Below, piece after piece: positions 53,669 through 61,481 of a DNA stretch of 64,000 nucleotides; the stretch's first letter is position 1; every line of letters starts with the position of its first letter. The notes under the pieces are model-generated. The model did no database searches and was not told the DNA's origin. It saw only the letters and a list, made by a program, of their open reading frames with translations. Source of the DNA: an uncultured bacterium (GTDB taxonomy: Bacteria > Pseudomonadota > Gammaproteobacteria > Burkholderiales > Burkholderiaceae_C); NCBI GenBank assembly GCA_903928495.1, contig CAIYQZ010000055.1, positions 1 through 64,000 of the forward strand. Direction: 5' to 3'. Position numbers and translations under genes: made by a program.

Positions 53669-54589
53669 ATGGACTCCTACGCACTCCTGATGGCCGCAAC
53701 GCTCAACGCGGGCACGGTGTTGGCCATCGCTTCGCTGGGCCTGCTCATCAATGAAAAGGTGGGCATCGTCAATTTGGGCGCCGAGGGCATGATGCTGTGC
53801 TCTGCGCTGGCCGGTTTTGCGGCCGTGGTGCACACCGGCAACCCTTTGGTGGGGTTTGCTGCGGGCATGGCGGCCGGTGCGCTGATGGCCGCCATTTTTG
53901 GTGTGCTGGTGATTTGGCTGAACACCAACCAATATGCCACCGGCCTGGCGCTGAGCCTTTTTGGCGGGGGCTTTTCGGCCTTTGCTGGCACCAGTTACGT
54001 GCAGGCGCGGCTACCCGAGCAAACGGCCTGGGCCGTCCCCGTGCTGGGCGACATCCCGTTGCTGGGTCCCGCGTTGTTTCGCCATCACCCGATGGTGTAC
54101 GTGGCCATGGCGCTGACGGTGGGGCTGATCTGGTTTTTGTACCGCACCCGCACCGGCTTGGTGCTGCGCAGCGTGGGCGAAAGCCCTGAATCTGCCCATG
54201 CGCTGGGCTACCCGGTGCGCCGCATCCGCCTGGCGGCGGTGGTGGCTGGTGGGGCGCTGTGCGGGCTGGCCGGTGCCTACATTTCCACTGTGTACACCCC
54301 CTTGTGGGTGGAGGGCATGGTGGCTGGCAAGGGCTGGATTGCCCTGGCCCTCACCACCTTTGCCACCTGGCGCCCGGCACGGGTTTTGCTGGGGGCTTAC
54401 CTGTTTGGCGGCGTGACGATGCTGCAGTTCCATTTGCAGGGCGCGGGTGTGAATGTGCCGAGCCAGTTTCTGACCATGCTGCCCTATGTGGCAACCGTGG
54501 TGGTGTTGGCGCTGATTTCCCGCAACCCGGCATGGATCCGCGTGAACATGCCCAGCAGCATTGGCAAGCCGTTTTACCCGGGGTCCTGA
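53669..54589 (+). CDS. BMP-type nucleoside ABC transporter, permease 2
   Basis: A 306-residue membrane protein with about eight to ten helices. It has the family motif KVGIVNLGAEGMMLCSALAG and SVGESPESAHALGYPV, the loop that contacts the ATPase. It pairs with the first permease. It starts 22 bp after the first permease gene and ends 70 bp before the binding-protein gene, with a candidate operator in that gap. Confidence 0.93.
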   Translation: MDSYALLMAATLNAGTVLAIASLGLLINEKVGIVNLGAEGMMLCSALAGFAAVVHTGNPLVGFAAGMAAGALMAAIFGVLVIWLNTNQYATGLALSLFGGGFSAFAGTSYVQARLPEQTAWAVPVLGDIPLLGPALFRHHPMVYVAMALTVGLIWFLYRTRTGLVLRSVGESPESAHALGYPVRRIRLAAVVAGGALCGLAGAYISTVYTPLWVEGMVAGKGWIALALTTFATWRPARVLLGAYLFGGVTMLQFHLQGAGVNVPSQFLTMLPYVATVVVLALISRNPAWIRVNMPSSIGKPFYPGS

Positions 54590-54601
54590 GCGTCGTGGCC
54601 C

Positions 54602-54622
54602 CATAATCTTTTCTGTCGACAG
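54602..54622 (+). promoter_or_regulatory. CATAAT hexamer plus CTGTCGACAG palindrome upstream of the BMP gene
   Basis: A -10-like CATAAT at 54602-54607 is followed by the perfect 10-bp palindrome CTGTCGACAG at 54613-54622, which would cover the transcription start. The binding protein may thus be expressed above the level of the transporter core. No good -35 was seen. Confidence 0.35.
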
Positions 54623-54659
54623 TTTTGTTCCCAACCCCCGGTTCTTCACAGGAGTTCGC

Positions 54660-55808
54660 ATGACCGACCAACAAAAACGTTCCTTGCTCAAAGTGGCTGC
54701 GCTGTCCGCGCTGGCCTCTGCCACGCTGATTGGCTGTGGCAAAAAGGAAGAGCCAGCACCTGCGCCCGCCCCCGCTGCTGCCGCGCCTGCGCCTGCCAAG
54801 GCCGAGCCGCTGAAGGTGGCCTTTGCCTATGTCGGCCCTGTGGGTGATGGCGGTTGGACCTTTGCGCACGACAACGGTCGCAAAGCTGTCGAGAAGGAGT
54901 TTGGCGACAAAGTGGTCACCAGCTTTGTGGAAAACGTGCCTGAAAGTGCCGACGCTGAGCGTGTCATCCGCGACATGGCCTCCCAAGGCAACAAGGTCAT
55001 TTTTGGCACCACATTCGGCTACATGGAGTCGATGCTGAAAGTGGCGGCAGACACGCCCGGCATCAAATTTGAACACGCCACAGGCTACAAAACTGCGCCC
55101 AACATGCGCACCTATGACAGCCGCACCTACGAAGGTGCCTACATGGCAGGTGTGATCGCTGGCAGCATGACCAAGAGCAACACCCTGGGCGTGGTGGGCT
55201 CCATCCCAATCCCTGAGGTGATCCGCAACATCAACAGCTTCACGCTGGGTGCTCAGTCGGTCAACCCAAAAATCAAGACCAAGGTGGTCTGGGTGGGCGA
55301 GTGGTTCAACCCACCAAAGGAAACCGAAGCCGCCACATCGCTCATCAACGGTGGTGCAGACGTGCTGTTCCAAAACACCGACTCGTCGGCCGTGCTTCAA
55401 ACCGCCGGCAAGATGGGCAAGCGCGCATTCGGTTGGGACTCCGACATGTCTGCCTATGATCCCAAAGCCCACCTCGGCTCGGCTGTCATCAACTGGGGCC
55501 CTTACTACGTGAAGGCCGTGGGTGATGCGCTCAACGGCACCTGGAGCACGGGTTCCGTGTGGTGGGGCGTGAAAGAAGGCGCCATCGACATGGTGTCCAT
55601 TGCCGAAGACGTGCCTGCCGACATCAAAACCAAGGTGGACGGTATCAAGGCTGGCCTGAAAGACGGCAGCTTCTCCATCTGGAAGGGCCCCATCATGGGC
55701 CAGGACGGCAAAGAAGTGCTCGCCAAAGACGCTGTGGCCGACGACAAGTTCCTGGGCGGCATCAAGTTCTACATCAAGGGCGTTGAAGGCAAGGTGCCCG
55801 GCGGCTGA
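54660..55808 (+). CDS. BMP-family substrate-binding lipoprotein of the nucleoside transporter
   Basis: A 382-residue lipoprotein: signal sequence ending TLIGC (Cys26), a proline/alanine-rich tether to about residue 50, then the BMP fold (PF02608). Characteristic parts are FAYVGPVGDGGWTFAHDNGR, SFVENVPESADAERVIRDMA and GWDSDMSAYDPKAHLGSA. The family captures nucleosides or purine bases at the membrane and passes them to the permeases encoded upstream. AGGAG precedes the ATG. A strong terminator follows the stop codon, so this ends the transporter operon. A paralogue without tether lies at 59593. Confidence 0.93.
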   Translation: MTDQQKRSLLKVAALSALASATLIGCGKKEEPAPAPAPAAAAPAPAKAEPLKVAFAYVGPVGDGGWTFAHDNGRKAVEKEFGDKVVTSFVENVPESADAERVIRDMASQGNKVIFGTTFGYMESMLKVAADTPGIKFEHATGYKTAPNMRTYDSRTYEGAYMAGVIAGSMTKSNTLGVVGSIPIPEVIRNINSFTLGAQSVNPKIKTKVVWVGEWFNPPKETEAATSLINGGADVLFQNTDSSAVLQTAGKMGKRAFGWDSDMSAYDPKAHLGSAVINWGPYYVKAVGDALNGTWSTGSVWWGVKEGAIDMVSIAEDVPADIKTKVDGIKAGLKDGSFSIWKGPIMGQDGKEVLAKDAVADDKFLGGIKFYIKGVEGKVPGG

Positions 55809-55834
55809 TCACCGTCTGATGCGTTGAACCGTCA

Positions 55835-55877
55835 CAGGCTGTCCTGCCTACCAAGCAGGGCAGCCTGTTTCATTTTG
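55835..55877 (+). terminator. Rho-independent terminator after the transporter operon
   Basis: Stem CAGGCTGTCCTGC (55835-55847) pairs with GCAGGGCAGCCTG (55855-55867) with one G-T pair and a 7-nt loop. It is followed by TTTCATTTTG. It separates the transporter operon from the Rieske oxygenase gene that starts 18-28 bp later. Confidence 0.85.
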
Positions 55878-55894
55878 TTGTGCGCTCTTTGGCT

Positions 55895-56935
55895 ATGAAA
55901 GCTTCACTGGAACACATGCTCTGGCACCCCGTGGTGGCCCTTGCTGACTTGCAGGCAACCCCAGTGGCAGTGACGCTGCTGGGTGAGCCCCTGGTGTTGT
56001 GGCGCGACGGGGAGGGCCAGGCACATGCTTGGACCGACCGTTGTCCGCACCGTGGTGCGCGCCTGTCGCTGGGGCAGGTGGTGGAGACGGACTGTGGCGG
56101 CAGGCATCTCGCATGCCCTTACCACGGATGGCAATTTGCGCCAGGTGGGCAATGTGTGCTCGTCCCCGCCCGTCCCGACTGGACCCCACCTCCGGGCCAT
56201 GCTGCAGGCATCCATGATGCGCAGGAGGCCCATGGCCTGTTGTGGGTGCGGCTGGTGGCTCCCGATGCAGGGGCACCCCTGCCCGATGAACTGACCCGGC
56301 CACCTCCGTTCGAACCGGGCTCCCTCCCTGGCTGGCGCAGCGTGGTGTGTGGCCCGTACGCGGTTGCCACCAGTGCTCCCCGCCTGGTGGAGAATTTTCT
56401 GGACATGAGTCATTTCGGTTTTGTGCACAGCGGCTGGCTGGGCGATGCCGCACACGCACAAGTGGAGGCAGGGCACATTGAAGAGACGGCCACAGGCGTG
56501 AGAGCCAGCAACTGCCGAGCCTGGCAACCCCAGGGCTATGCAGGCGCTGACGGCGGCCAGTTTGTGGCCTATGACTACGCAGTGCTGGGGCCGTATGCGG
56601 CCACCCTTCAGAAAAATTCGGTGGCGCCTGACGGCCCCCGCAACGCGATTGCCCTGTTCATCAACCCCGTGCATGACGAAGCTTGCACCGTGTGGTTTGT
56701 GATGTCTACCGTCAATGACCCGTCCACCGACGAATCGTTGCGGGCATTTCAGGATGCCGTGTTCGCGCAGGACCGCCCGGTGGTTGAGTCGCAAACCCCG
56801 GTGCGTTTGCCGATCCACAAGGGCAGTTCTGTCGATACCGACGTTCCGCCCGAGGTGCACGGCCCGTCTGATCGCCTCTCCGCTGCATACCGCCGTTGCC
56901 TGGTTCGCTGGGGTGTGACGGTTGGCGTTTGCTGA
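55895..56935 (+). CDS. Rieske non-haem iron oxygenase, NdmA/HpxD-like
   Basis: A 346-residue protein. The Rieske 2Fe-2S ligands are Cys50, His52, Cys74 and His77 (CPHRGARLSLG; CPYHGW). The mononuclear iron site is ENFLDMSHFGFVH: Asp170, His173 and His178 in the usual spacing. Length, the HPV opening and the VFAQDRPVVESQ segment resemble the caffeine N-demethylases NdmA/NdmB and the purine oxygenase HpxD. Placement among purine uptake and deamination genes supports a purine or methylpurine substrate, which is inference. No reductase gene lies beside it. ATG at 55895 is used; GTG at 55880 and ATG at 55916 are possible. Confidence 0.85.
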   Translation: MKASLEHMLWHPVVALADLQATPVAVTLLGEPLVLWRDGEGQAHAWTDRCPHRGARLSLGQVVETDCGGRHLACPYHGWQFAPGGQCVLVPARPDWTPPPGHAAGIHDAQEAHGLLWVRLVAPDAGAPLPDELTRPPPFEPGSLPGWRSVVCGPYAVATSAPRLVENFLDMSHFGFVHSGWLGDAAHAQVEAGHIEETATGVRASNCRAWQPQGYAGADGGQFVAYDYAVLGPYAATLQKNSVAPDGPRNAIALFINPVHDEACTVWFVMSTVNDPSTDESLRAFQDAVFAQDRPVVESQTPVRLPIHKGSSVDTDVPPEVHGPSDRLSAAYRRCLVRWGVTVGVC

Positions 56936-56961
56936 ACCCTGAGCAATTGGAGAATTGACCC

Positions 56962-58032
56962 ATGACCCTTGCCACACCACACCTACCCACCGTGTCGGCT
57001 CAGACGCTGGCTGCTGTTGAACTGGCCCTGCGCATCCCGAAGGCTGAGTTGCACATCCACATCGAAGGCTCGCTGGAGCCCGAGCTGATCTTTGCGCTTG
57101 CCCAGCGCAATGGGGTGGCCTTGCCGTACCCCAGCGTGGAAGCGTTGCGCACGGCCTATGCGTTCACCGATCTGCAGAGTTTCCTGGACATCTACTACGC
57201 GGGTGCCAGTGTGTTGCTGCATGAGGCCGATTTTTTCGACATGGCCTGGGCCTACTTTCTGCGCGCACAGGCTGACCACGTTGTTCACACCGAGATCTTT
57301 TTCGATCCGCAGACACACACCGCCCGGGGCGTGCCCATGGGCGCCGTCATCAGTGGTTTGCAGCGGGCGTGCGAGCAGGCACGTGTGCAACTGGGCATCA
57401 GCAGTCATTTGATTTTGTGTTTCCTGCGCCACCTCAGTGAAGAGGATGCCATTGCCACGCTGGAGGCGGCTTTGCCTCACATGGGAAGTTTCATCGGTGT
57501 GGGCCTGGACAGCAGTGAAGTGGGCCACCCGCCGGAGAAGTTTGACCGCGTGTTTGCCCGTTGCCGTGAGCTGGGGCTCCGTGTGGTGGCCCACGCCGGG
57601 GAAGAGGGGCCGCCCGACTACATCTGGCAGGCGCTGGACGGGCTGAAGGCCGAGCGCATCGACCACGGCGTGCGGTGCCTGGAAGACCCGGCGCTGGTCG
57701 CCCGACTGGCGGCGGACCGCGTGCCACTGACGGTGTGCCCGTTGTCCAACCTGAAGCTGTGTGTGGTGCGCGACTTGGCCGAACACCCCATGAAGCGCCT
57801 GCTGGACGCGGGTTTGTGCGCCACCGTCAATTCAGACGACCCGGCCTATTTCGGGGGCTACATGAACGCGAACTTCGAGCAGACTGTGAGGGGCCTGAAT
57901 CTCACCCAGGACGACGTGATCCAGTTGGCCCGCAACAGCTTTGAAGCCAGTTTTGTGAATGACGAGCAGCGTCAGAAATGGATTGAAAATCTGGAGCGAA
58001 CTGTTCAATTGGGTAAAGCGCTGGGGGCTTGA
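56962..58032 (+). CDS. Adenosine deaminase family protein, probably adenine deaminase
   Basis: A 356-residue metal-dependent deaminase. The metal-binding HIH sits at residues 31-33 (AELHIHIEG), the catalytic segments are [11 protein letters not shown] and ERIDHGVRC, and the metal-binding Asp pair is in [12 protein letters not shown]. The segments [18 protein letters not shown] and [14 protein letters not shown] match the bacterial subgroup in which the Pseudomonas protein PA0148 was shown to be an adenine deaminase, so hypoxanthine from adenine is the likely product. It starts 26 bp after the Rieske gene with GGAG ahead of the ATG. Confidence 0.9.
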   Translation: MTLATPHLPTVSAQTLAAVELALRIPKAELHIHIEGSLEPELIFALAQRNGVALPYPSVEALRTAYAFTDLQSFLDIYYAGASVLLHEADFFDMAWAYFLRAQADHVVHTEIFFDPQTHTARGVPMGAVISGLQRACEQARVQLGISSHLILCFLRHLSEEDAIATLEAALPHMGSFIGVGLDSSEVGHPPEKFDRVFARCRELGLRVVAHAGEEGPPDYIWQALDGLKAERIDHGVRCLEDPALVARLAADRVPLTVCPLSNLKLCVVRDLAEHPMKRLLDAGLCATVNSDDPAYFGGYMNANFEQTVRGLNLTQDDVIQLARNSFEASFVNDEQRQKWIENLERTVQLGKALGA

Positions 58033-58036
58033 AACA

Positions 58037-58633
58037 TTACTTTTCTGGGTTGGGAAAGTAAAAGTCTTGCTCGTCAACTTGAATGCCCATCGCGGTGTAC
58101 CAGTCTCGGTCCAACTCGTCCGCATCCATGGCAGGGCAAGGCAGATTGGCCATCAGCTTGCCCTTGTGTTCGACGGCCACACCCTGCAGCGCCAGAGGCT
58201 CGCCTTTGGGGCCCCAGCGGCCGATGCCGGTGTACACCACATAGGCGTAAGAGCCTTTTCTAAAGCGCAACCAGCTGCCTCCGCCGCCAGCGTAAGTCGC
58301 TGTCTCGCCCGTTGCAGTCAGTCGAGGTGGCGTTGCCTTTTCGGGCAACGTCATTTCGGGCTGCAGCCCACCGGAGAGCTGGCCAAACCGGTAGTGCACG
58401 GAGCCTTTGTTGGCTGAAGCATCCGGGCTGACGCACACCGACACGGTTTTTTTGCCGGTGCGGCAGGTGAACACGTTGGTTTCTGGTGCTGTGGACCAAG
58501 ACTTGGGCTCCTTGGCGGTTACCGCCGTTTGTGAGGCAGCGGTGCCTGTCACGGCACACAGGGCCATGACGAGGCAAGCGCACACGGCGGGCAGTGCGGG
58601 GCGGGAATAGGTCAGGTCAACGTATCGGGTCAT
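58037..58633 (-). CDS. Exported protein of unknown function
   Basis: A 198-residue protein with a signal peptide (hydrophobic segment VCACLVMALCAVTG, cut near AAS). The mature part has FTCRTGKKTVSVCVS with two cysteines that could form a disulfide, then YRFGQLSGG, TYAGGGGSWLRFRKGSYAYV and VYTGIGRWG. I have seen similar layouts among uncharacterised periplasmic proteins but no function is known. Its ATG overlaps the stop of the upstream exported protein (ATGA at 58630-58633). It is convergent with the deaminase gene, 4 bp away. Confidence 0.75.
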   Translation of the reverse strand: MTRYVDLTYSRPALPAVCACLVMALCAVTGTAASQTAVTAKEPKSWSTAPETNVFTCRTGKKTVSVCVSPDASANKGSVHYRFGQLSGGLQPEMTLPEKATPPRLTATGETATYAGGGGSWLRFRKGSYAYVVYTGIGRWGPKGEPLALQGVAVEHKGKLMANLPCPAMDADELDRDWYTAMGIQVDEQDFYFPNPEK

Positions 58634-59478
58634 TGCCGGGTCGAAGGAATGGATCGGGTGGATGCAGGCACAGCGCGTGTGACCAGCGCCACAGTGTCTG
58701 TTTTGGTGCAACGCGTGTTGCCCTCGCAGGCGGCTGCCATCACCGTCGCTGTGGTGTAGCTGAGCGTTACCTGGCGGTTAAGCAGCTTTTCTGGTGCCTC
58801 GCACAGATCAAAGTCTGCCATTTCCCGGTGGACTCTGCCCGCTGCATCGACCAGCTCGATGTGGCAGGCTGTATCGCCGTTCTCCATGCTGATCACCATT
58901 CCTTGGGCCAGCTTGCGCTGGCTGCCCACGGCCACTGTCGGCGACGGTGGCGCGAGTGCCGCTTTGCGCACAGCTGCGGCAATGTTTTGTGTGGTCGATG
59001 CTTCGGTTTGTGCGAACCGGTCGTTGGGTGCCACCGGTGATTTGGTCATGCCGGCGAGCATGTGCACCAATCGCTCTTGCTGGAAGTACAAGCGGTGTTC
59101 GCTGCTCGTTTTGACTTTCCCGCTGGCGGTGTAGCCCTGGGTCGTGCGCAGGGCAAACACCAGCGCTCCCGCGGTGTCAAAGTACAGATCGGTCAGCACG
59201 TTGCCTGAATCGTCCGGGTCGGTCACTGTCAGTTTGCGCACCTGCCCCTTGTCAACCGATGCGACCACTTCGCTGGTGTATTCGGTTCCTGGCACGCGCG
59301 CCAGAAAGCGTTGAGTGGACATGCGTTGGGTGCCCTGGTTCACTTCCGCGTACACCGAGCGCGCATGTGCCAATGCGTCGGGTGGTGCGGCCCGCGTGGG
59401 TGCAGACAGTGCACAAACCGCCAGCACACAAAGGCCACCCGAGCGAAGAATGTGAGCTGACAGGGCAAACAAAGCCAT
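58630..59478 (-). CDS. Exported protein of unknown function, coupled to the next gene
   Basis: A 282-residue protein with a signal peptide (ILRSGGLCVLAVCALSAPTRA). The mature part holds four cysteines in the last third (DTACHIEL, DFDLCEAP, AACEGNTRCTK), which suggests disulfides. It is otherwise unrecognised. It is translationally coupled to the 198-residue exported protein, so the two may act together in the envelope. The pair sits inside the purine locus but nothing in the sequence links it to purines. Confidence 0.7.
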   Translation of the reverse strand: MALFALSAHILRSGGLCVLAVCALSAPTRAAPPDALAHARSVYAEVNQGTQRMSTQRFLARVPGTEYTSEVVASVDKGQVRKLTVTDPDDSGNVLTDLYFDTAGALVFALRTTQGYTASGKVKTSSEHRLYFQQERLVHMLAGMTKSPVAPNDRFAQTEASTTQNIAAAVRKAALAPPSPTVAVGSQRKLAQGMVISMENGDTACHIELVDAAGRVHREMADFDLCEAPEKLLNRQVTLSYTTATVMAAACEGNTRCTKTDTVALVTRAVPASTRSIPSTRQ

Positions 59479-59522
59479 GGGGCCTCCGTGAGGGACTGCT
59501 GATTCGGGAACGGGGCCAGCCG

Positions 59523-59568
59523 TACAATCCGGCGCCCGCTGGTGCTTCCCCAGCGGGCATTTTCATTC
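59523..59568 (+). promoter_or_regulatory. -10 element and GC-rich leader hairpin before the second BMP gene
   Basis: TACAAT at 59523-59528 would start transcription near 59535, at the first base of a perfect hairpin: GCCCGCTGG (59534-59542), 7-nt loop TGCTTCC, CCAGCGGGC (59550-59558), then ATTTTCATTC. It could be an attenuator, a stabilising 5' stem or a terminator for upstream transcripts. Confidence 0.5.
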
Positions 59569-59592
59569 ACGGAAGCCATGTCGAGGAACACC

Positions 59593-60693
59593 ATGTACAA
59601 AAACCTCGCAGCCACGTTCGTGGCCGCTTGTTTTTCCTTTTCTCTTTCTCCTGCAGTGCTCGCGCAAGCGCCCAAGCCACCGACGCAAGCTGCGTTTGTG
59701 TACGTGTCGCCCATCACCGAAGCCGGCTGGACGCGCCAGCACGACGATGCCCGCAAAGCCGTCGAGGCTGCGCTGAATAAGCCCGGTCAACCGCCGCAGG
59801 TGGTGACCCGGTTTGTGGAGAACGTCGCCGAAGGCCCTGATGCCGAGCGCGTCATTCGTGACCTGGCCCGCAGCGGGGCAGACGTGATCTTCACGCCCAG
59901 CTTTGGGTACATGGAGCCCACGCTCAAGGTGGCTGCCGAGTTTCCCAACGTCAAGTTCGAGTCCATCACCGGGTACAAAACCGCGTCCAACGTGGCAGTG
60001 GCCAATGCCCGCTACTACGAGGGCCGCTACCTAGCCGGTGTGGCGGCAGGCCGCCTGGCCTCTCAGGCTGGCTACGTTGCGGGATTTCCCATTCCCGAGG
60101 TGATTCAGGGCATCAACGCCTTCACGCTGGGCATGCGCTCGGTCAATCCTGCGGCACAGGTGCGGGTGGTGTGGCTGGGCGAGTGGTTCAACCCACCCCG
60201 CGAGCGTGATGCTGCAATGACCCTGATGAACCAGGGGGCCGAGGTGCTGGTGTTCCACACCGGTTCCACTGCCGTGATGGCCGCTGCACAGGAGCGGGGC
60301 AAGCTGGCCGTGGCGTACCACTCCGACATGCGCAAAACTGCGCCTGATGCCCAGGTGCTGGCGGTCACACACCAGTGGGGCGACTACTACACCCGCCGCG
60401 TACAGGCCGTGCGCAGCGGTGCCTGGCAGACCGACAGCCTGTGGGGTGGTGTGAAGGAGGGCATGGTGCGCGTGGATGCCTTTGGCCCCAAGGTGCCTCA
60501 GGCCGTACAAACCGAGGTACTGGCCCGCCAGAAAGACATCGCAGCAGGCCAGTTGCACCCGTTCCATGCGACGAAAGACATGCGTGACAACACAGGCAAA
60601 GTGGTCATACCGGCTGGCAAAACGCTGACCGATGCACAGATTCTGTCAATGAACTGGCTGGCCGATGGGGTTCTGGGCAAGTTGAACCCCTGA
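59593..60693 (+). CDS. Second BMP-family substrate-binding protein
   Basis: A 366-residue periplasmic binding protein with a cleavable signal peptide (ending SPAVLAQA) and no lipobox. The BMP fold is plain: AAFVYVSPITEAGWTRQHDD, TRFVENVAEGPDAERVIRDL, FESITGYKTASNVAVAN and GGVKEGM. It resembles the lipoprotein at 54660 throughout but lacks its tether. It has no permease or ATPase genes of its own, so it may share the transporter at 51-54.6 kb with a different ligand, perhaps guanine or guanosine given the guaD gene nearby. The ATG at 59593 follows GAGGA; an ATG at 59578 is an alternative. Confidence 0.9.
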   Translation: MYKNLAATFVAACFSFSLSPAVLAQAPKPPTQAAFVYVSPITEAGWTRQHDDARKAVEAALNKPGQPPQVVTRFVENVAEGPDAERVIRDLARSGADVIFTPSFGYMEPTLKVAAEFPNVKFESITGYKTASNVAVANARYYEGRYLAGVAAGRLASQAGYVAGFPIPEVIQGINAFTLGMRSVNPAAQVRVVWLGEWFNPPRERDAAMTLMNQGAEVLVFHTGSTAVMAAAQERGKLAVAYHSDMRKTAPDAQVLAVTHQWGDYYTRRVQAVRSGAWQTDSLWGGVKEGMVRVDAFGPKVPQAVQTEVLARQKDIAAGQLHPFHATKDMRDNTGKVVIPAGKTLTDAQILSMNWLADGVLGKLNP

Positions 60694-60701
60694 GTGGGCT
60701 G

Positions 60702-61379
60702 TCAGGCGCCGCGCCCTCGTGTTTTGGCCAACTGGCCCGTCAGGACCCTGGGCAGGTCATGGGCCAGCGAGTGTTTTTCCACCACTGGAATGCCATCCAA
60801 AGCAAAGGCATAGGGTGCGCGCTGCTCCGCATCGAGCGAAGTCACCACCATGAGTTGCATGCCGTCAAAGAGACGTTGCGACCGCAGGCTGCCGATGAGT
60901 GTGGCGCCGTCGATGCCGGGCAGCAAGATGTCCACGATCAACACATCAGGCCGTACCGCGCCGCACAGGGCCAAGCCCACGATGGCGTCACTGGCCACAT
61001 GCAACGACACATCGGGGTGCGTCTGTTGCAGCAACAGCCGTATCAAGCCCTGAAAGTGAGCCGAGTCTTCGATCAGCACCACAGTGGGTTTGTGCGAGTC
61101 GGTTGACCTGCGTCGCACCGGCCCCGGTCTGAGGTCGCTGGGTTGGGCCAGTGCGTCGGGGTGTGCCGATGCAGTACCCGAGGTTTTGGCCAGCCACTGC
61201 GCCACCGATTCGCGGGAAATGCGCCGATGCCCGCCCGACGTTTTCCAGGCTTGCAGATCGCCTCGGTCAACCATCAGTTGCACGGACCGGACTGCCAAAC
61301 CCAGTTGGGTGGCCACTTCACGGGTGGTCAGGGTGTCGCTGGGAGAAAGGGTGACGGCTGAAGCGGGGGGGCGAGACAT
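60702..61379 (-). CDS. Regulator with excisionase-type HTH and C-terminal receiver domain
   Basis: A 225-residue protein with unusual order: a MerR/excisionase-like DNA-binding domain first (TLTTREVATQLGLAVRSVQL, SGGHRRISRESV, about residues 15-65), a proline-rich linker, then a receiver domain. The receiver keeps VVLIEDS, the phospho-acceptor Asp in LIVDILLPGIDG, VVTS and VVEKH, so phosphorylation is possible. No kinase gene adjoins it. The ATG at 61379 is 102 bp from the divergent guaD start, so guaD is a likely target. It is convergent with the second BMP gene. Confidence 0.82.
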   Translation of the reverse strand: MSRPPASAVTLSPSDTLTTREVATQLGLAVRSVQLMVDRGDLQAWKTSGGHRRISRESVAQWLAKTSGTASAHPDALAQPSDLRPGPVRRRSTDSHKPTVVLIEDSAHFQGLIRLLLQQTHPDVSLHVASDAIVGLALCGAVRPDVLIVDILLPGIDGATLIGSLRSQRLFDGMQLMVVTSLDAEQRAPYAFALDGIPVVEKHSLAHDLPRVLTGQLAKTRGRGA

Positions 61380-61406
61380 GGCGTGAATGTAGCGATTTTT
61401 CCGGCA

Positions 61407-61435
61407 TTGTCCCTGAAATTGAATAAATTGATAAG
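61407..61435 (+). promoter_or_regulatory. Candidate promoter of guaD
   Basis: TTGTCC at 61407-61412, 17-bp spacer, GATAAG at 61430-61435, each matching the consensus at 4 of 6 positions, in an AT-rich stretch between the HTH-REC regulator and guaD. The start site would be near 61442. Confidence 0.35.
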
Positions 61436-61481
61436 CCCTCATCCCTCCGAAGGGTCTCAGGCCTGCGTTATTCTGTTTGGC

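Noticed and set aside
58036-58060. Inverted repeat TTACTTTTC/GAAAGTAA between the deaminase and the convergent exported protein
   Set aside because: It overlaps the end of the coding sequence and is AT-rich and weak; it may be a bidirectional terminator but support is thin.
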